From assembly GCA_029204225.1 (NCBI GenBank), contig CM055095.1, positions 78,129,488 to 78,193,487 on the forward strand: 64,000 nt of DNA, read 5' to 3'. The DNA is from Diphasiastrum complanatum. Lineage: Eukaryota > Streptophyta > Lycopodiopsida > Lycopodiales > Lycopodiaceae. The position numbers were made by a program, and so were the translations under genes. How positions within the stretch are numbered: the first letter of the stretch is position 1; each line of letters starts with the position of its first letter. Of the stretch, positions 32,733 through 43,990 are shown one piece after another. The notes below the pieces were generated by a model. That model was not told the DNA's origin. It did not search any database and saw nothing but the letters and a program-made list of their open reading frames with translations.

Positions 32733-33722
32733 TTGATCTTGGGCCACATAGTATCAAGACACGAAATCACCACTGACCTATCAAAGATAAGGGTCATTGT
32801 TGATCTGCCACCACCAAGGACGATTCGTGGGGTCTATGTCTTCATGGGTCATGCTAACTACTATCGAATCTTCATTCTAGATTTTTCGGTCAGCAAGACC
32901 AATATACAAACTCACAATGGAACCACATTGGACGGAGGAAGCCCTACAAGATTTCTAGAAACTTAAAGATGCATTGGTCTCAGCGCCAATATAAAGACCG
33001 CCCAATTGGTCCATAGAATTCCATGTGCATACTGATGCATCAAAGTATGCAATTGGAGCCATCTTAACCTAGACAGGAGAGTGCAAAAAGGATTTCCCAA
33101 TTCGATTTGCCAGCCGACAACTCAGTGACTCAAAGATGAACTATTCTACCACAGAGAGGGAGGCACTGGCTATGATTTATGCAGTTAAGAAGTTGAGGCA
33201 TTATTTGATGGCCACCCATTTTGCATTTTATACGGACCATCAACCCTTGCTTTATCTTGCTAATAAAACTTGCAACACAGGACAAATTACTAGATGGTTG
33301 CTGCTGCTGTTGGAGTTTGATTTTTGGATAGCGGTTCGCAAGGGAAAACAACATTATATGGCAGATCAAAAAGGGAAAGAAACTACAACCCATCCCAATG
33401 ATGAGCTATCTAATGTTGCCTTGTTTTACATTGATGCAGTACCGGAATGGGCCATTGACATATTTGAGTATCTTATGCGGGGCCAATCAGATAAGTCACT
33501 ACCGAAGGAGGAACAGTGGAAGTTGATTCTAAAAGCTAGACCATATCAGCTGATTGCCATCCACCTTTATCAAAGAGGATTGGACAACATCCTTAGAAGA
33601 TGTATCCATCCACATGAGGCCACCCACATTATCTCAATTTCATATGAAGGCATGTGGTCACTTTGCATTGGAAGAACTTCCACAGAGCATTTAAAACAAG
33701 TCTGCAAAAATACATTACTTTT
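32733..33722 (+). pseudogene. Gypsy RT end, RNase H and integrase zinc region
   Basis: The order is LGHIVSRHEITTDLSKI (RT thumb), FMGHANYYRIFILDFS, then after stops EFHVHTDASKYAIGAIL (RNase H first Asp), NYSTTEREALAMIYAVKKLR (Glu) and HFAFYTDHQPLLYL (Asp). The integrase N-terminal His-Cys area follows: RRCIHPHEATHIISISYEGM and, after a frameshift, CGHFALEELPQSI. The element ends near 33722. It resembles Athila/Tat-type gypsy elements. Stops at 32967 and near 32990-33070 make it non-functional. Confidence 0.88.
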
Positions 33723-33876
33723 TCGATAGTCTACAGAAATACACTAAGTCTTGCACAGTTCACATTGTCGCACTTTTCCTGACACCTAGCAGCCCATTGT
33801 AGTGAGAGAGCTGTTCCGTAAATATTTCTGCTCTCCTCTCCACTCGCGTTCTCTATCCTCCTTAGTCCTATCAAAT

Positions 33877-33888
33877 TGGTATCAGAGC
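33877..33888 (+). other. Primer binding site, tRNA-iMet type
   Basis: TGGTATCAGAGC, a perfect match, lies 53 bases before the copia gag start codon. The ~150 bases to its left (33723-33876) should be LTR U5 sequence. Confidence 0.9.
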
Positions 33889-33941
33889 TTAGCCCAAAAA
33901 AATTGAGAGATTAAATTTGTTCTATTTGTATTATTGTTAAC

Positions 33942-36448
33942 ATGTCTCATATTGGTAGCTCTTCATCTTCATCATCCAATGAAGCTAGAATCATTGACAA
34001 GTTCAATGGATCTAACTTCTATATTTGAAAGTTAAAACTCCAGATGATGTTGATAGATAGAGATCTTTGGGATGTAGTAAAAGGTATTGACCTGAAACCA
34101 AAAGATGGTGATCAAGCAAAGGCATGGAAGATCAAAGACCAGAAGGCCTTAGCATGCATCACACTCAATCTGACCGACTCCCAAATATCCCATGTTACCA
34201 CGTGCAAAACCTCTAAGAAGCACTGGACTTACTATTAAGTCTGTATGAGACTCATGATATAACCACTAGGTTGCACTTTAGAAGAAAGTTCTTTACTCTT
34301 AGCATGTTCGATTCTACTGCCATCACTTCTCACATCAACAGCTTCAAATTTTTAATGGATCAGTTATCAGCTGTAGGATGTGCTATTCAAGATGATGATG
34401 CTGTTATGACCTTGTTTTCTTCTCTTCCAAAGTCGTATGAACACTTTGTGGTGATGATCTCTGTGAAGAATAAAAAGCTATCCAACTTGTCTATAGGGGT
34501 TAATGAGGAAAATCATCTTGCTTGTGTATTTACAAGTTGTAAATATTATTTTCTAGTATGTACAAACTCAAGCTACATGACATGTACAATGTCTAGATGG
34601 TCATATTTCACTTTGTTCCATTGTATATATCAAAGGTATGTGAATTGAGCACATGACCTTATAGATTTGGGTGAGTTTGAGTTAGGTAGATCTAGATTTG
34701 ATGACATGCATAAAACTAGATGACATGCAAAATCAGTTAGTGTGCATGCATGCAACATGCAATCACTGCATGCAACATGCAAGTCAGTATACATGTTCTA
34801 CACATGTCCAAGTCATCTAAGGAAGTCACATGCAAGACTTGCAAACACTATTTGACACATGCATGTAGTTTTGTAGGTTCATAGTTGAGAATTTGACATT
34901 TGGACAAAGTATGTAGGAGTTAGGTGCAATTTCAACATGCAAGCTGTTAGGTGTTAATATCGTAATAGTTTACACTTGATTAGGTGTAGGAAATGCATTG
35001 AATGCAAGGAGTACCACGAATTTTGGCTCTCCTATATATGTACATATCATTCTCATTCATATCTGATGATGAATCAAGCTTTGGTAATGTCATAATGTCA
35101 AAATTGGATCTCATGCTATTTTGCTTGTTTTGATATTCTCTCTCTAACTCAAGATTGGTGTCTTCTTCATACATTATTTTGGTTATGTATTCTCTCTATT
35201 TGCGAGGAATTAGTATTGCTTTGATCTGTAGCATTCTAGATTGTGCTCTAGCCTCAAATCTTGTGATAGATTGCAGGATTGCTCTACAGGTGATCTGTGT
35301 GCCACCACAAAGCATGGTATCGATCATTCACACATTTCTTGTGGATCCCCACACGTGTGAATTTGCTGGATTTTTCACAATCTCCACACAACCCGACCTT
35401 ACTCTTCAAAAGTTGATTGGTCACCTACTTCAGGAGGAAATGAGGAGAAAGACCAATGGCCTGTCCATTAAAGACAAATCCATGACCCTGTAAACCAAGA
35501 AGAAAGACTATTTTAAGGACAAGAATCAAGTGCAGCAGCAACAACAGAAGCCTCACACTCAAGGTGAGAATGGTGGATCGCGCAAGAATCTCTTCTGCAG
35601 ATATTGCAAGAGAACTAGGAGTGTCATATCCGCATCTACAACAAGGCTAAGAAGCAACAACAACAACAACCAGACTCCTCCAATGCAACGGAATTTAAGG
35701 AGCAAGATACACACCTGTTAATGGCTTACAGTAGTGGCAAGAAAAACCACAATAGCTGGTACCTGGACAATGGCGCTACCCAACACATGACCTCTCGCAA
35801 GGAATGGTTTACCGAGTAAGCAGCTTACAACAGAAATCAATTCATCTACCTTGGAGGTTCAAGCACCATACGCGTGGAAGGGACAGTCAAGATCACTTTC
35901 AACAATGATCTTTCTATTTATTTCACCAATGTTCTTCACGTACCTCAGTTATCTAAGAATTTGTTATCAGTCTCTAAATTAACTTATGAGAGCTACACTG
36001 TTACTTTCTCATCTGAGCAGTGTACAATCTTCGATGAGGATACTACTCTGACTATGTGCACTAGAGTCGAAAATCTATACGTACTCTCTGAATCAATTGC
36101 ATTAGCTAGTATCTCTAATGAAAATGTAACGATAATGCTATTTTGTGGCATAGTCGATTTGGACATGTGAATACAAGATCACTTTCCTATATGAGTTGTA
36201 ATAACTTAGTTGATGGATTGTATTTCCCTTCTTCATTAGATAGGAAATTTTTTTTTTGTGAATCCTGCATCTATGGCAAGCACTCTAGAAGCAAGTTTTC
36301 CAAATCACATTCCGTCAAAACAAAGCATGTATTAAATCTTGTACATAGCGATCTTTGTGGTCCAATGCCAACTCCGTCCTTAGGAGATGCAATTTATTTT
36401 ATCAGCTTCATAGATGATTATTCTAGATGGTCTACAGTCATGTGTTGA
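33942..36448 (+). pseudogene. Copia gag-protease-integrase, interrupted
   Basis: Gag begins MSHIGSSSSSSSNEARIIDK with a TGA at 34026 in place of Trp. It shifts frame near 34235 and is split at about 34498 by an LTR; it resumes around 35390 (LQKLIGHLLQEEMRRKTNG). A broken zinc knuckle (CRYCKRTR) and the protease WYLDNGATQHMTSRKEWF follow (DNG instead of DSG). NVLHVPQLSKNLLSVSKL, then the GAG-pre-integrase LWHSRFGHVNTRSLSYM and the integrase start VHSDLCGPMPTPSLGDAIYF come next. Integrase is cut at 36440 after FIDDYSRW by the sequence that forms the fold-back. Integrase catalytic end, RT and RNase H are missing. Confidence 0.88.
34498..35390 (+). mobile_element. Solo-type LTR inserted in copia gag
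   Basis: Gag reads KLSNL up to 34497 and continues with LQKLIGHLLQ only after about 35395. The ~0.9 kb between has an LTR layout: ATGC-rich U3 with repeated CATGCATGCAACATGCA, a TATATATG box near 35032, CTCTCTCT after it, and CACACGTGTGAA at 35350 near the right end. A related sequence lies in the opposite orientation at 61.44-62.14 kb. Exact ends and a target duplication could not be fixed. Confidence 0.7.
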
Positions 36449-37710
36449 ATTTCACACGTGTGGACTGTCCACAACATGTACTTGTGATCTCCTAAGGTGT
36501 GTAGATGCACCAAGATCAAGACTAGATTGACATTAGGGCCCTTTTTGGACTCAAAAAGGGCCTCTTCACTAATGATAATTAGTGTTAATGACGACATGTG
36601 TACCAATAAGAGAGTGAGAATTGGATGGAATGGTCCATATGACATGGCACATCCAATGGTGTAAAATAGATCTCCAAATTCTAACCCTCCTAGTAACCCT
36701 CCTCTAACTCTACATGCTCAACCCATAGTAATGATGATTTGACAAGGCTCAAATTTAAATTTTAAATACCAATATAACCGTTTTTCAAGCCCTTCAAAAT
36801 TCATCTTTTTAAGCTTAGAATGAGTGAAAAGGGGGCCCGATATTTCCTTGGGCCCCCATTTTGGAAAAAAAAATTGAAAAAAAAGGGGGAGGGGGATGGG
36901 AGTACATCTCCCCCCCCCCCCCCCCCCCCCCCTTCTCTCCCTCGGGGCCAGCTGGCCCGTCAAGCCCCACCCACCCCTCCGGGCCGCTGGCCCTCGTTGA
37001 TTCGCATGGCCCGGAGGCCACACCTAACACCTCCTGCCCACTTGGAGCCGCTGAGCCGGGTGGGAGCGTGATGAGCGCGTGCTCCCAGGTCACCCCCCCT
37101 CCCTCTTTGACAGGACAACGAGGGAGGGGAGGTGTTAGATGTGGCCTCCGGGCCACGCGAATCAACGAGGGCCAGCAGCCTGGAGGGGTGGGTGGGGCGC
37201 GATGGGCCAGCTGGCCCCGAGGGAGAGAGAGAGAGCGGGGGGAGGGGGGGGTACAACGGTACCGAGGGGGGAGAGATGTACTCCCATCCCCCTCCCCTTT
37301 TTTTTTTCAATTTTTTTTTCAAAATGGGGCCCAAGGAAATATCAGGCCCCCTTTTCACTCATTTTAAGCTTAAAAAAATGAATTTTGAAGGACTTTGAAA
37401 AATAGATGTTATATTGGATTTAAATTTTTTGGCTACATTAAAAATTAGGTGTCCTTGTTATATTATGTTAGGCCTAAGTGAAGCCTACTGAAATAGAAGT
37501 TAACCCATGATAAACCCAGGGTAAACTGCCACATAGGATGATTAATGTGTTAATTAATCCTAATTAGCAAACATGTTTAGACAAGGAAGAGGCCCTTTTT
37601 GAGTTCAAAAAAGGCCCTAATGGATTCAAGGTCAATCTTAGATCCTATGGCAAAAACACACTACTACATGCATTCAATCACTTCCAACTCACACGTGTGG
37701 GAAGTATTCA
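36440..37710. repeat. Long imperfect inverted repeat (fold-back) with GC-rich core
   Basis: The core arms are about 36760-37034 and 37128-37425, with a ~93-base spacer. They pair over most of their length: AAGCTTAGAATGAGTGAAAA with its reverse complement, GATGGGAGTACATCTC, CGGGGCCAGCTGGCCC and GCCCGGAGGCCACA. Weaker outer symmetry continues to GGGCCCTTTTTGGACTCAAA (36536) against its inverse at 37587-37620, and to CACACGTGTG at 36453 and 37690. A run of ~22 C lies at 36911-36932. The core is strongly GC-rich in an AT-rich neighbourhood. It could be two related LTRs in opposite orientation or a fold-back element; open frames across it are by-products. Confidence 0.85.
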
Positions 37711-38284
37711 AAAAATAATCTAAGTAAAAACAAGCTGCTCTCCTCGGGTAGAGAGAGAAAAAAGCATCATGAGCTCTTGGGTAGAGAGAGAAAGCTAGAA
37801 ATCCAATAACACTCAAAATCCATATAATCACCAAATCAATTAGCTTCAAAATGAGGAGTACAATGATACAAGTAGATCCACGAGCCACCACTATGCTTAA
37901 CTATGATTGGACCATACTTTGTCACCTCTTGATCCTATTGGTCCATTGATCCATACACCTCTTAATTCTATTGGACTATATTCAAGCACACCTCAATTTC
38001 GTATTGGACCTCACATGGTTCCACCTCTTAATCCTATTGGACCTCTTGGAATTCATCAAACAAAAACATTACACTTGTCTACACTCTAATTGGCATGAGT
38101 TTAGCCTCTTACTCTATTTTGGCTCAATAGTGGCATTACAAGTGGAATTGCATAATTTGCCATCTATGCCAAATTTGTTCCTATCAACATCCTACACCTA
38201 GATGCTTGATGTAAAAAACATAAGACCCCTATATCTAACATAGATAATCTTTTTCAATTCTTCAAACTCCTCCTAAAAAATTAT
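37711..38284 (-). mobile_element. Probable 3' LTR part of the minus-strand copia
   Basis: On the minus strand a purine tract (AGGAGGAG near 38270) follows the end of RNase H, and LTR-like AT-rich sequence begins there. A repeated motif CCTCTTAATCCTATTGGACC occurs three or four times at 37930-38050. LTR limits cannot be fixed because no second copy flanks the element. Confidence 0.4.
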
Positions 38285-39898
38285 CTATGAAGATTTGAGC
38301 ATTGATCTTGATAGAACTCCAAGATTAGATCTATGCTTGATGAAAGCACTTTTGCTCAAAGGCTTGGTGAGTAGATCGGCAATACAAGAGGACGAGTTGA
38401 CATGCTCCAAATAGATTTCTCCTCCAATAAGCTTTTCTCTCACAAAATGGTGTGCCACTTCTATGTGCTTGCTTCTTGCATGAAATATGGGATTATTGGC
38501 AAGAGCTTGGGCCGAGATGTTATCACACTTGATCATTGGTAGATCATCTTCCTTGATGCACTTTAGCTCCATCAATAACCTCTTGATCCAAAGCACCTCT
38601 TTGGTAGTTGTAGTGAGTGCTTTTTACTCGGCCTCACATGAAGAGAGAGATATAGTATCTTGCTTTTTGGAAAGCCAAGATATTAGATTGTCTCCACGAA
38701 AGATAGTGTATGCACTAATAGACTTTCGATCCATCTTGTCACTTGCAAAGTCCAAATCCGAGTACCCAACAATGGGTAGATCTTCACTTTTATAGAGTAG
38801 ACCATAATTACAAGATGAAGATACATATCTTAGAATCCTCTTGGCCATCTTCCAATGACGGATCTTAGGATCTTGCATAGATTGACTCAATTTGTGCACA
38901 CAAAAACTATTCCCTATGCCTTCAATAGGACATTCAAAATCATTTGCAGTGTATATTGATTTCTTGACTCCATCATAAGGTGCAATAGAAAAGAAAGATT
39001 CCTTGGAGCTACACATATGTGAAGAGGCTCCACTATCAATATACCATAGGTCGTCCTTCTTGAAAGGAGTAGATGAGAAACTAGAGACCATAAGAGATCC
39101 CTCTCCATCACCTGCAATAGTGTCTTCCTTCTCATTGGTAATGTTGTCTTGCTTGAGTTGATTCTTCTTCTTGAAGCAATTGGTGGCATAATGACCTTTC
39201 TTGCCACAATAAAAGCACTTGATCTTCTTCTTCTTGAGCTTGGATGATGAAGCATTAGAGGAATTATCTTCCTCCTCATCTTTGTCTTTGGATTTGACTT
39301 TGTCCTTGCTTGAGGATTGTTGATATTGGTTCTTGCTCCTCCCTTTGTGCTTATCCTTGGAAAAGAGAGCTTTGCCATCATTATGAGTGAGAGAAAGCTT
39401 GTCCATCCTCAAGAGCTTGTACTCTTGTCTTGATTCTTCCGAAATTAGCACACTTTGGAGAGCCTCCAAACTTGGCAGCTCCTCCTTAATGGCATAGGAT
39501 TGGACAAGGTTATCAAATTTACTTCTCAAGCCATTGAGAATGACTTGAACTAGCTCATTTTGATTGATGGAATCACCAATACAAGCAAGTTCTCTATGAA
39601 TATATTTTACTCTCAAAACATAACTAGATGCACTCTCATCACTCTTTTGGCTACTTTGAAAGATTTGATTCCTAAGAGTGAGAAGTCTAGAGGTATTCTT
39701 AGCCTCATATATGTGCATAACAGCTACAATATTATCTACCGATCCTTTGATTTCAAGCACTTTGTGACAGATCCACACAGTGCATTGGCGTGAGAGAAAT
39801 ACAGTTCTCCCACAAATAGCATCTCCTTTACTAGCGGACTTCTTGGATCTATTGATCCTTGTACAAAATTGTCTCATTTCTATTCTGTATATTTTCAT
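38285..39898 (-). pseudogene. Internally deleted copia: gag-protease start fused to RNase H
   Basis: A single 424-codon frame (38624-39898) holds the gag core (TSRLLTLRNQIFQSSQKSDE, VQVILNGLRSKFDNLV), a perfect CCHC knuckle (CFYCGKKGHYATNC) and the protease block WYIDSGASSHMCSSKESFF. It then runs directly into RNase H sequence (VHKLSQSMQDPKIRHWKMAK, GYSDLDFASDKMDRKS, SLSSCEAE). The rest of RNase H (38285-38596) is in the same frame after one TAA. The deletion removes the protease end, integrase and RT yet keeps the frame. It is a non-autonomous derivative or a decayed copy. The same copia family occurs on + at 52.6-56.6 kb. Confidence 0.9.
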
Positions 39899-39969
39899 CT
39901 TCTATTGTATGTATTTTATACATCTAGTAATTGCATACATTTAGAATAGCATATCTGATCAGATAGACC

Positions 39970-40605
39970 ATGAATGATCAATGCCGACCATGGCGATATT
40001 GTCCTATACTTCGATTCACCAGAATCTATGTGACCATAATAGGACTCAATACTATAGTACGTGGGCTTCAAACTGGAGGCTTAGCACTAGAGGTGGACAA
40101 CGAAGAATTTCGGGTAAGGGCCACACTATACATCAAAATAAATCAGCAATGGATATTCATGACCACATGGACCTTACAATTGCAATCCGTTGAGCAAGCG
40201 TCGACCCCAATAGACTTTCCAGGACAAGTACGACTTTACCTTCCCCTACCAAGAGACTTCTGTAAGATAGTGCGACAAGGGGCAGCCTATTACTACTTTT
40301 ATAGCCCTTATGTCCAACATTTTCTCATCCCAGATGTCAATTATTTCGGATCAGACATAGAGCCAACAAAAGTACTTTAGACGTGCAATGAGCTAGCAGA
40401 AAATCTGAAGTGGGTGTGTGGAGGCCTAACAACCATCCAATATACAGATTTAGTGATACCCCTTCGACCTCCCCCACCAGTTTCTACTGATGAAAATTTG
40501 ACAACAATTATGAGACGTATTATCCAACCTTCAGAGGATCCAACCCCAACTACAGAAGAGCCAACTTCTACACTTGACGTTAGTAAAAGGTCTAGGCAGT
40601 CATAG
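39970..40605 (+). CDS. Unrecognised ORF region, repeat-domain unit A
   Basis: A 136-codon frame (39970-40380) begins MNDQCRPWRYCPILRFTRIY, with a beta-rich middle (GGLALEVDNEEF, LYIKINQQW) and an aromatic end (AAYYYFYSPYVQHFLIPDV). After one TAG the same frame continues to 40602 with a Pro/Thr-rich linker (PPPPVSTDE, PTPTTEEPTST). I do not recognise the family. A similar pattern recurs at 40.7 kb and perhaps at 41.9 kb. It precedes a gypsy-like gag on the same strand, so it may be an extra upstream ORF of a retroelement or a captured or viral-type gene; no choice can be made from sequence alone. Confidence 0.35.
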
Positions 40606-40626
40606 TAACATTCGAAGAACCACGTT

Positions 40627-40914
40627 ATGAATGGAGTACACTTTGTTTCACGAAGATTCTGTTTAGTGTTACGTGTTTTAAGGCCTGTCAATATAGATAT
40701 CATATACTTTGACACCACAGCTCGAGAGATTCATATTGGAGACATTGTTGTTGAGATAAACACTCATGGACTCCTCATCCTAACCATTGTTTACATACGA
40801 GAACATCATCATTGGGTAGCACAGGTTGTCTATTTATTGCGAATCAACACTAGTTGCCCTTGGATTTGTATAAGCACTAATACGAAACTGATCTCCCGTT
40901 GGTCACATATCTAA
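40627..40914 (+). CDS. Unrecognised ORF, repeat-domain unit B
   Basis: 95 codons. The stretch GDIVVEINTHGLL followed by VYIREHHHWVAQVVYLLRI aligns without gaps to GGLALEVDNEEFR and LYIKINQQWIFMTTWTLQL of the upstream frame. The Trp codons are 663 bases (221 codons) apart. The frame is followed by a stop and then by the LTR that starts at 40985. It is likely a second module of the same broken protein. Confidence 0.35.
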   Translation: MNGVHFVSRRFCLVLRVLRPVNIDIIYFDTTAREIHIGDIVVEINTHGLLILTIVYIREHHHWVAQVVYLLRINTSCPWICISTNTKLISRWSHI

Positions 40915-40984
40915 GAACCTGGAAAACTCTCATTGACCCAGGAGTATGGGGTGATCAATGCGGCCCCGAGATTGGAAATGGTTA

Positions 40985-41800
40985 TGTTAAAATTGAAAAA
41001 GAATCCATATTGATTTCTTGGCTTGCTACAAATGTTGTACCATGCAAGTATGTAGCTCATTAATGTGAAATGCCAAGTTTGGCCTACATAGAACTCGAGC
41101 TACATGGTTATGTAATATCTAGATTGATGAATACAACTTGCATATAGTTTGTAGACATAGAATTAACAAAGTCATGCTTGTAGAAACTCGTGGCAATTCA
41201 CATGCATTAATTGTAAGTGATCCATAGTGACATGCAAGGCATGCACAAAGTGTAATGGACACATGCATGATGATTTGGACATTTCTAGTTAGAACTAGTA
41301 CACTTGTAAAAAGTTGGTAGAATTTCATGCATGGAAAGTGACAAATGTCACATAGACTCTAGATGTCACTTTAGATGTCATTTTTTAATGGATGGATGTG
41401 GTTCTACCTCGAGCTACCTCAAACTCCATAAATATGTGTAGCTCTCCTCACAATCAATGATGAAGAACCAAAGTTCTGTAGCTATCTCATGTCATTTTGG
41501 ATCTAAACTATTTTGTTTGTTATCTCTCTACTTTTCTCTCTCTAACTCGTGTTGAAGCTAATGCTTATACACTGATATCTTGTATTTTTGCTCATTATTG
41601 ATTCATTGCTATCATATTCAGTTGCTTAGCATGCTAGATTGTGGTTAAGCCATTTCTTCTGAACTAGATCTTGCTAATCAATCTAGAATCAGGTTACTAT
41701 GCTAATCACAAAGCTTAATTAGATCCATCATACTTGTGGACATTCCCCACACGTGTGAAATATGGAAATTTTGCTAGGTTAGACTCTGATCACTCACATA
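40985..41800 (+). mobile_element. Copia-type LTR inserted in the unrecognised ORF region
   Basis: It begins TGTTAAAATTGAAAAA, and its first ~650 bases are closely matched by a second copy at 54610-55252. It contains an AATATGTGTAGCTC promoter-like part, a CT-rich block after TATTTTGTTTG, and CACACGTGTG at 41748, close to the right end. The right end is approximate. The orientation is plus in both copies. Confidence 0.75.
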
Positions 41801-41834
41801 AGGACAGTGTGGGTCCTTCTCTCGTTAAGGCATT

Positions 41835-42077
41835 TTGGCTGATAGCCAAAATATGCCCAAACATTGGTGCGTCTACCAGGATTGCAGAATCATTTGTTGG
41901 ACTATAAAAGATTACGTGTTAAAACTTTGCTCGTTAACTGCTTATGTTGTCTATCCCATCAGACGCGAACATTGGTTTTGTTGTTTAGGCCGCACAGCTA
42001 ACATTTTAGTGCAAGTGTCATACATTGTTTTGAAAGATAGATTGACGTGGTTAGCATCACACAGTGATGTGTGCTAA
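41835..42077 (+). CDS. Unrecognised ORF, possible repeat-domain unit C
   Basis: 80 codons. The pattern KDYVLKL followed by YVVYPIRREHWFCCLGR resembles EVD-EF, then LYIKINQQWIF and VYIREHHHWVA of units A and B, with an H/Q-W after a Y-I-K/R turn. The similarity is weak and could be chance. It lies just after the LTR, consistent with one gene split by that LTR. Confidence 0.25.
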   Translation: MADSQNMPKHWCVYQDCRIICWTIKDYVLKLCSLTAYVVYPIRREHWFCCLGRTANILVQVSYIVLKDRLTWLASHSDVC

Positions 42078-42368
42078 TCCCACTAATGGAATAGCATAGA
42101 GCCACATACTTAAGTGATCCTTCATTCTACATCCTTCGATATGCTGAGACCTCAAATTGATTACGACCCAGAATACCATAGGCACATTTTGTTGGACTGA
42201 TGAAGGCCTCATACCTAAAGACGATAGAACTTCTAGTTGGACTGTGGAAGCTCTTGTGATACCCATTGCTCAAGAGGAATTGATAGAAAAATAGTGTACT
42301 AGGTAATGGAGAATGATTATATGAAATAATGAAACACTTCCCGTGAGTCGAAAGCTCTTTGTGGACTT

Positions 42369-43262
42369 TTGACCATAGATACGTCTAAAGAGAAAATGCC
42401 TACATCTGGAGATGATTTGGGACCTCTGTTAATCTGCTTGGAAAAAGATGATGAAATACCCTCTCTAGATCTTGATTGTCAAGAGACTCTCTACGAGCGT
42501 AAGGGCCAGATAGATACCCATGAGGTGATGACAGAACAAGAAATTACTAAAACCATAGATGCATTCTTAGAGAACTTTGAGATTGCAAGAGAGGATCTTA
42601 TGCTAGGAGAGATATATATAGAGGAAGCTAATTCTGAAGACAAACACATCATAATAGAAGAGCCTTTGATCGAGCCACAACTAGAGTCACAGCTAGCTGA
42701 AGAACCACAAGTGGATCTAGAAGGATCTTCATACTTGGAACTAAAACTCGTCATGGAGATGTCATTGCAACTACGAGCATATCATACCTTGGTTTTAGTC
42801 TAGATATAGATGAGAATGCAGCATCAATAATAGGTAAAACACAGGAAAGTCTACCACATGAACTCACAATGCCAATCCTTATTGAAGATCAAGAAGCTGA
42901 TGCAGTTGATCTGAAACTAGCAATACCGCTTTCAGTACAAGAATTGGAGACATACACAGATGACATCCAACAAACAATAGATATAAGAGATTCCTTGTAT
43001 GACAATAAAAATGAGATTCCTACTCCAGTCGACACTTATAACGATAAATCTGAGTGGGAAACCATGTCTGTTGAATGAAATAGAACTAGATCCAAATGAG
43101 GGGGGTTGTGATGGAGAAGAGAATGAGGGAGAGATCACAAATGATGAGATAGTGTCCGAATGGGAGAATATGTCAATCAGTGAGATCAAATCAAGTTTAG
43201 ACCCAAACATTATGAGTCAAAATGCTGAAAATATTGAAAAAAAAAATTTAGACTTGCCTTAG
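42369..43262 (+). pseudogene. Acidic pre-gag region of a gypsy-like element
   Basis: Frames 42369-42803, 42869-43078 and 42999-43262 are strongly acidic (IEEANSEDKHIIIEEPLIEP; SEWETMSVE and, ~90 bases later, SEWENMSISE). They are separated by stops and frameshifts. They look like one low-complexity polyprotein stretch directly upstream of gag. A similar acidic stretch occurs after the copia insertion at 48.7-49.2 kb. There is no enzyme motif. Confidence 0.5.
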
Positions 43263-43293
43263 ACTCAACCAATTGTACAAACACCTAGCCCTA

Positions 43294-43990
43294 CACTTGT
43301 CACACTAGTACCGAGAAGAGCCAATTTGCCAATAGTTGTCTCTGGTGATATCAGAAAGATACCAAGAATAGTAGATTCCCTACCGTAGTTCCATGGAAAC
43401 ACTGATGAAGATGCCCATAGGCATGTTGAAGAGTTCGACACACTAATGGCCGTTAGTAGAATTATAGATCCAGTTGAATGTTGTTGTTCTCCACAACTCT
43501 TAGAGAAGAAGCCAAAAGATTGTACTATAATTTGCCCATAAATTCAATCAATACATTGGATGAGCTATATCAGGTATTTTTAGAGGAATTTAGACCCACA
43601 TATGATGTTAAGAATCTGATGTTTACCTTGACTATAATACAACAAGAGTCAAATGAGACCATATGCTTATACGTAAGAAGGCTAAAAGAATTGGTCCGAC
43701 AGTTAAATCTTGGTCTAGCAGTTAGGATACCACCTGAATTAGTGATGACTTTCTTTCTTAGAGGATTACAGCAACTAGTGGTACACCAATCAGGAGTTTT
43801 ATCTTTTGAGGAAGTGGTATCTAGAGCACTAATTGTAGAGGACGCTAATCGTGCCACATTCGATTGCCAAAACATCAACCAAATAGTAAGAGCGATAAAC
43901 CTGGATGAGGATTCTTCGACGCTCACACATGAGCTACCAAATATGGTGGGATTACAACATATGCCCCAACCATTAAAATTGAGACCATCC
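43294..43990 (+). pseudogene. Gypsy-like gag
   Basis: The translation reads GDIRKIPRIVDSLP, a TAG (43386) and FHGNTDEDAHRHVEEF. After a one-base shift it continues TTLREEAKRLYYNLPINSI, FLEEFRPTYDVKNLMF, ETICLYVRRLKELVRQL and ELVMTFFLRGLQQLV. This is the retrotransposon gag domain with its FxGxxDEDAxxH opening. The frame is cut at about 43990 by the minus-strand copia. No protease or RT of this element is visible in the window. Confidence 0.8.

Noticed and set aside
36815-37398. Several long overlapping Pro/Gly/Arg-rich open frames on both strands.
   Set aside because: They are produced by the GC-rich inverted repeat and the C run; both strands are open because of composition, and no domain is seen.
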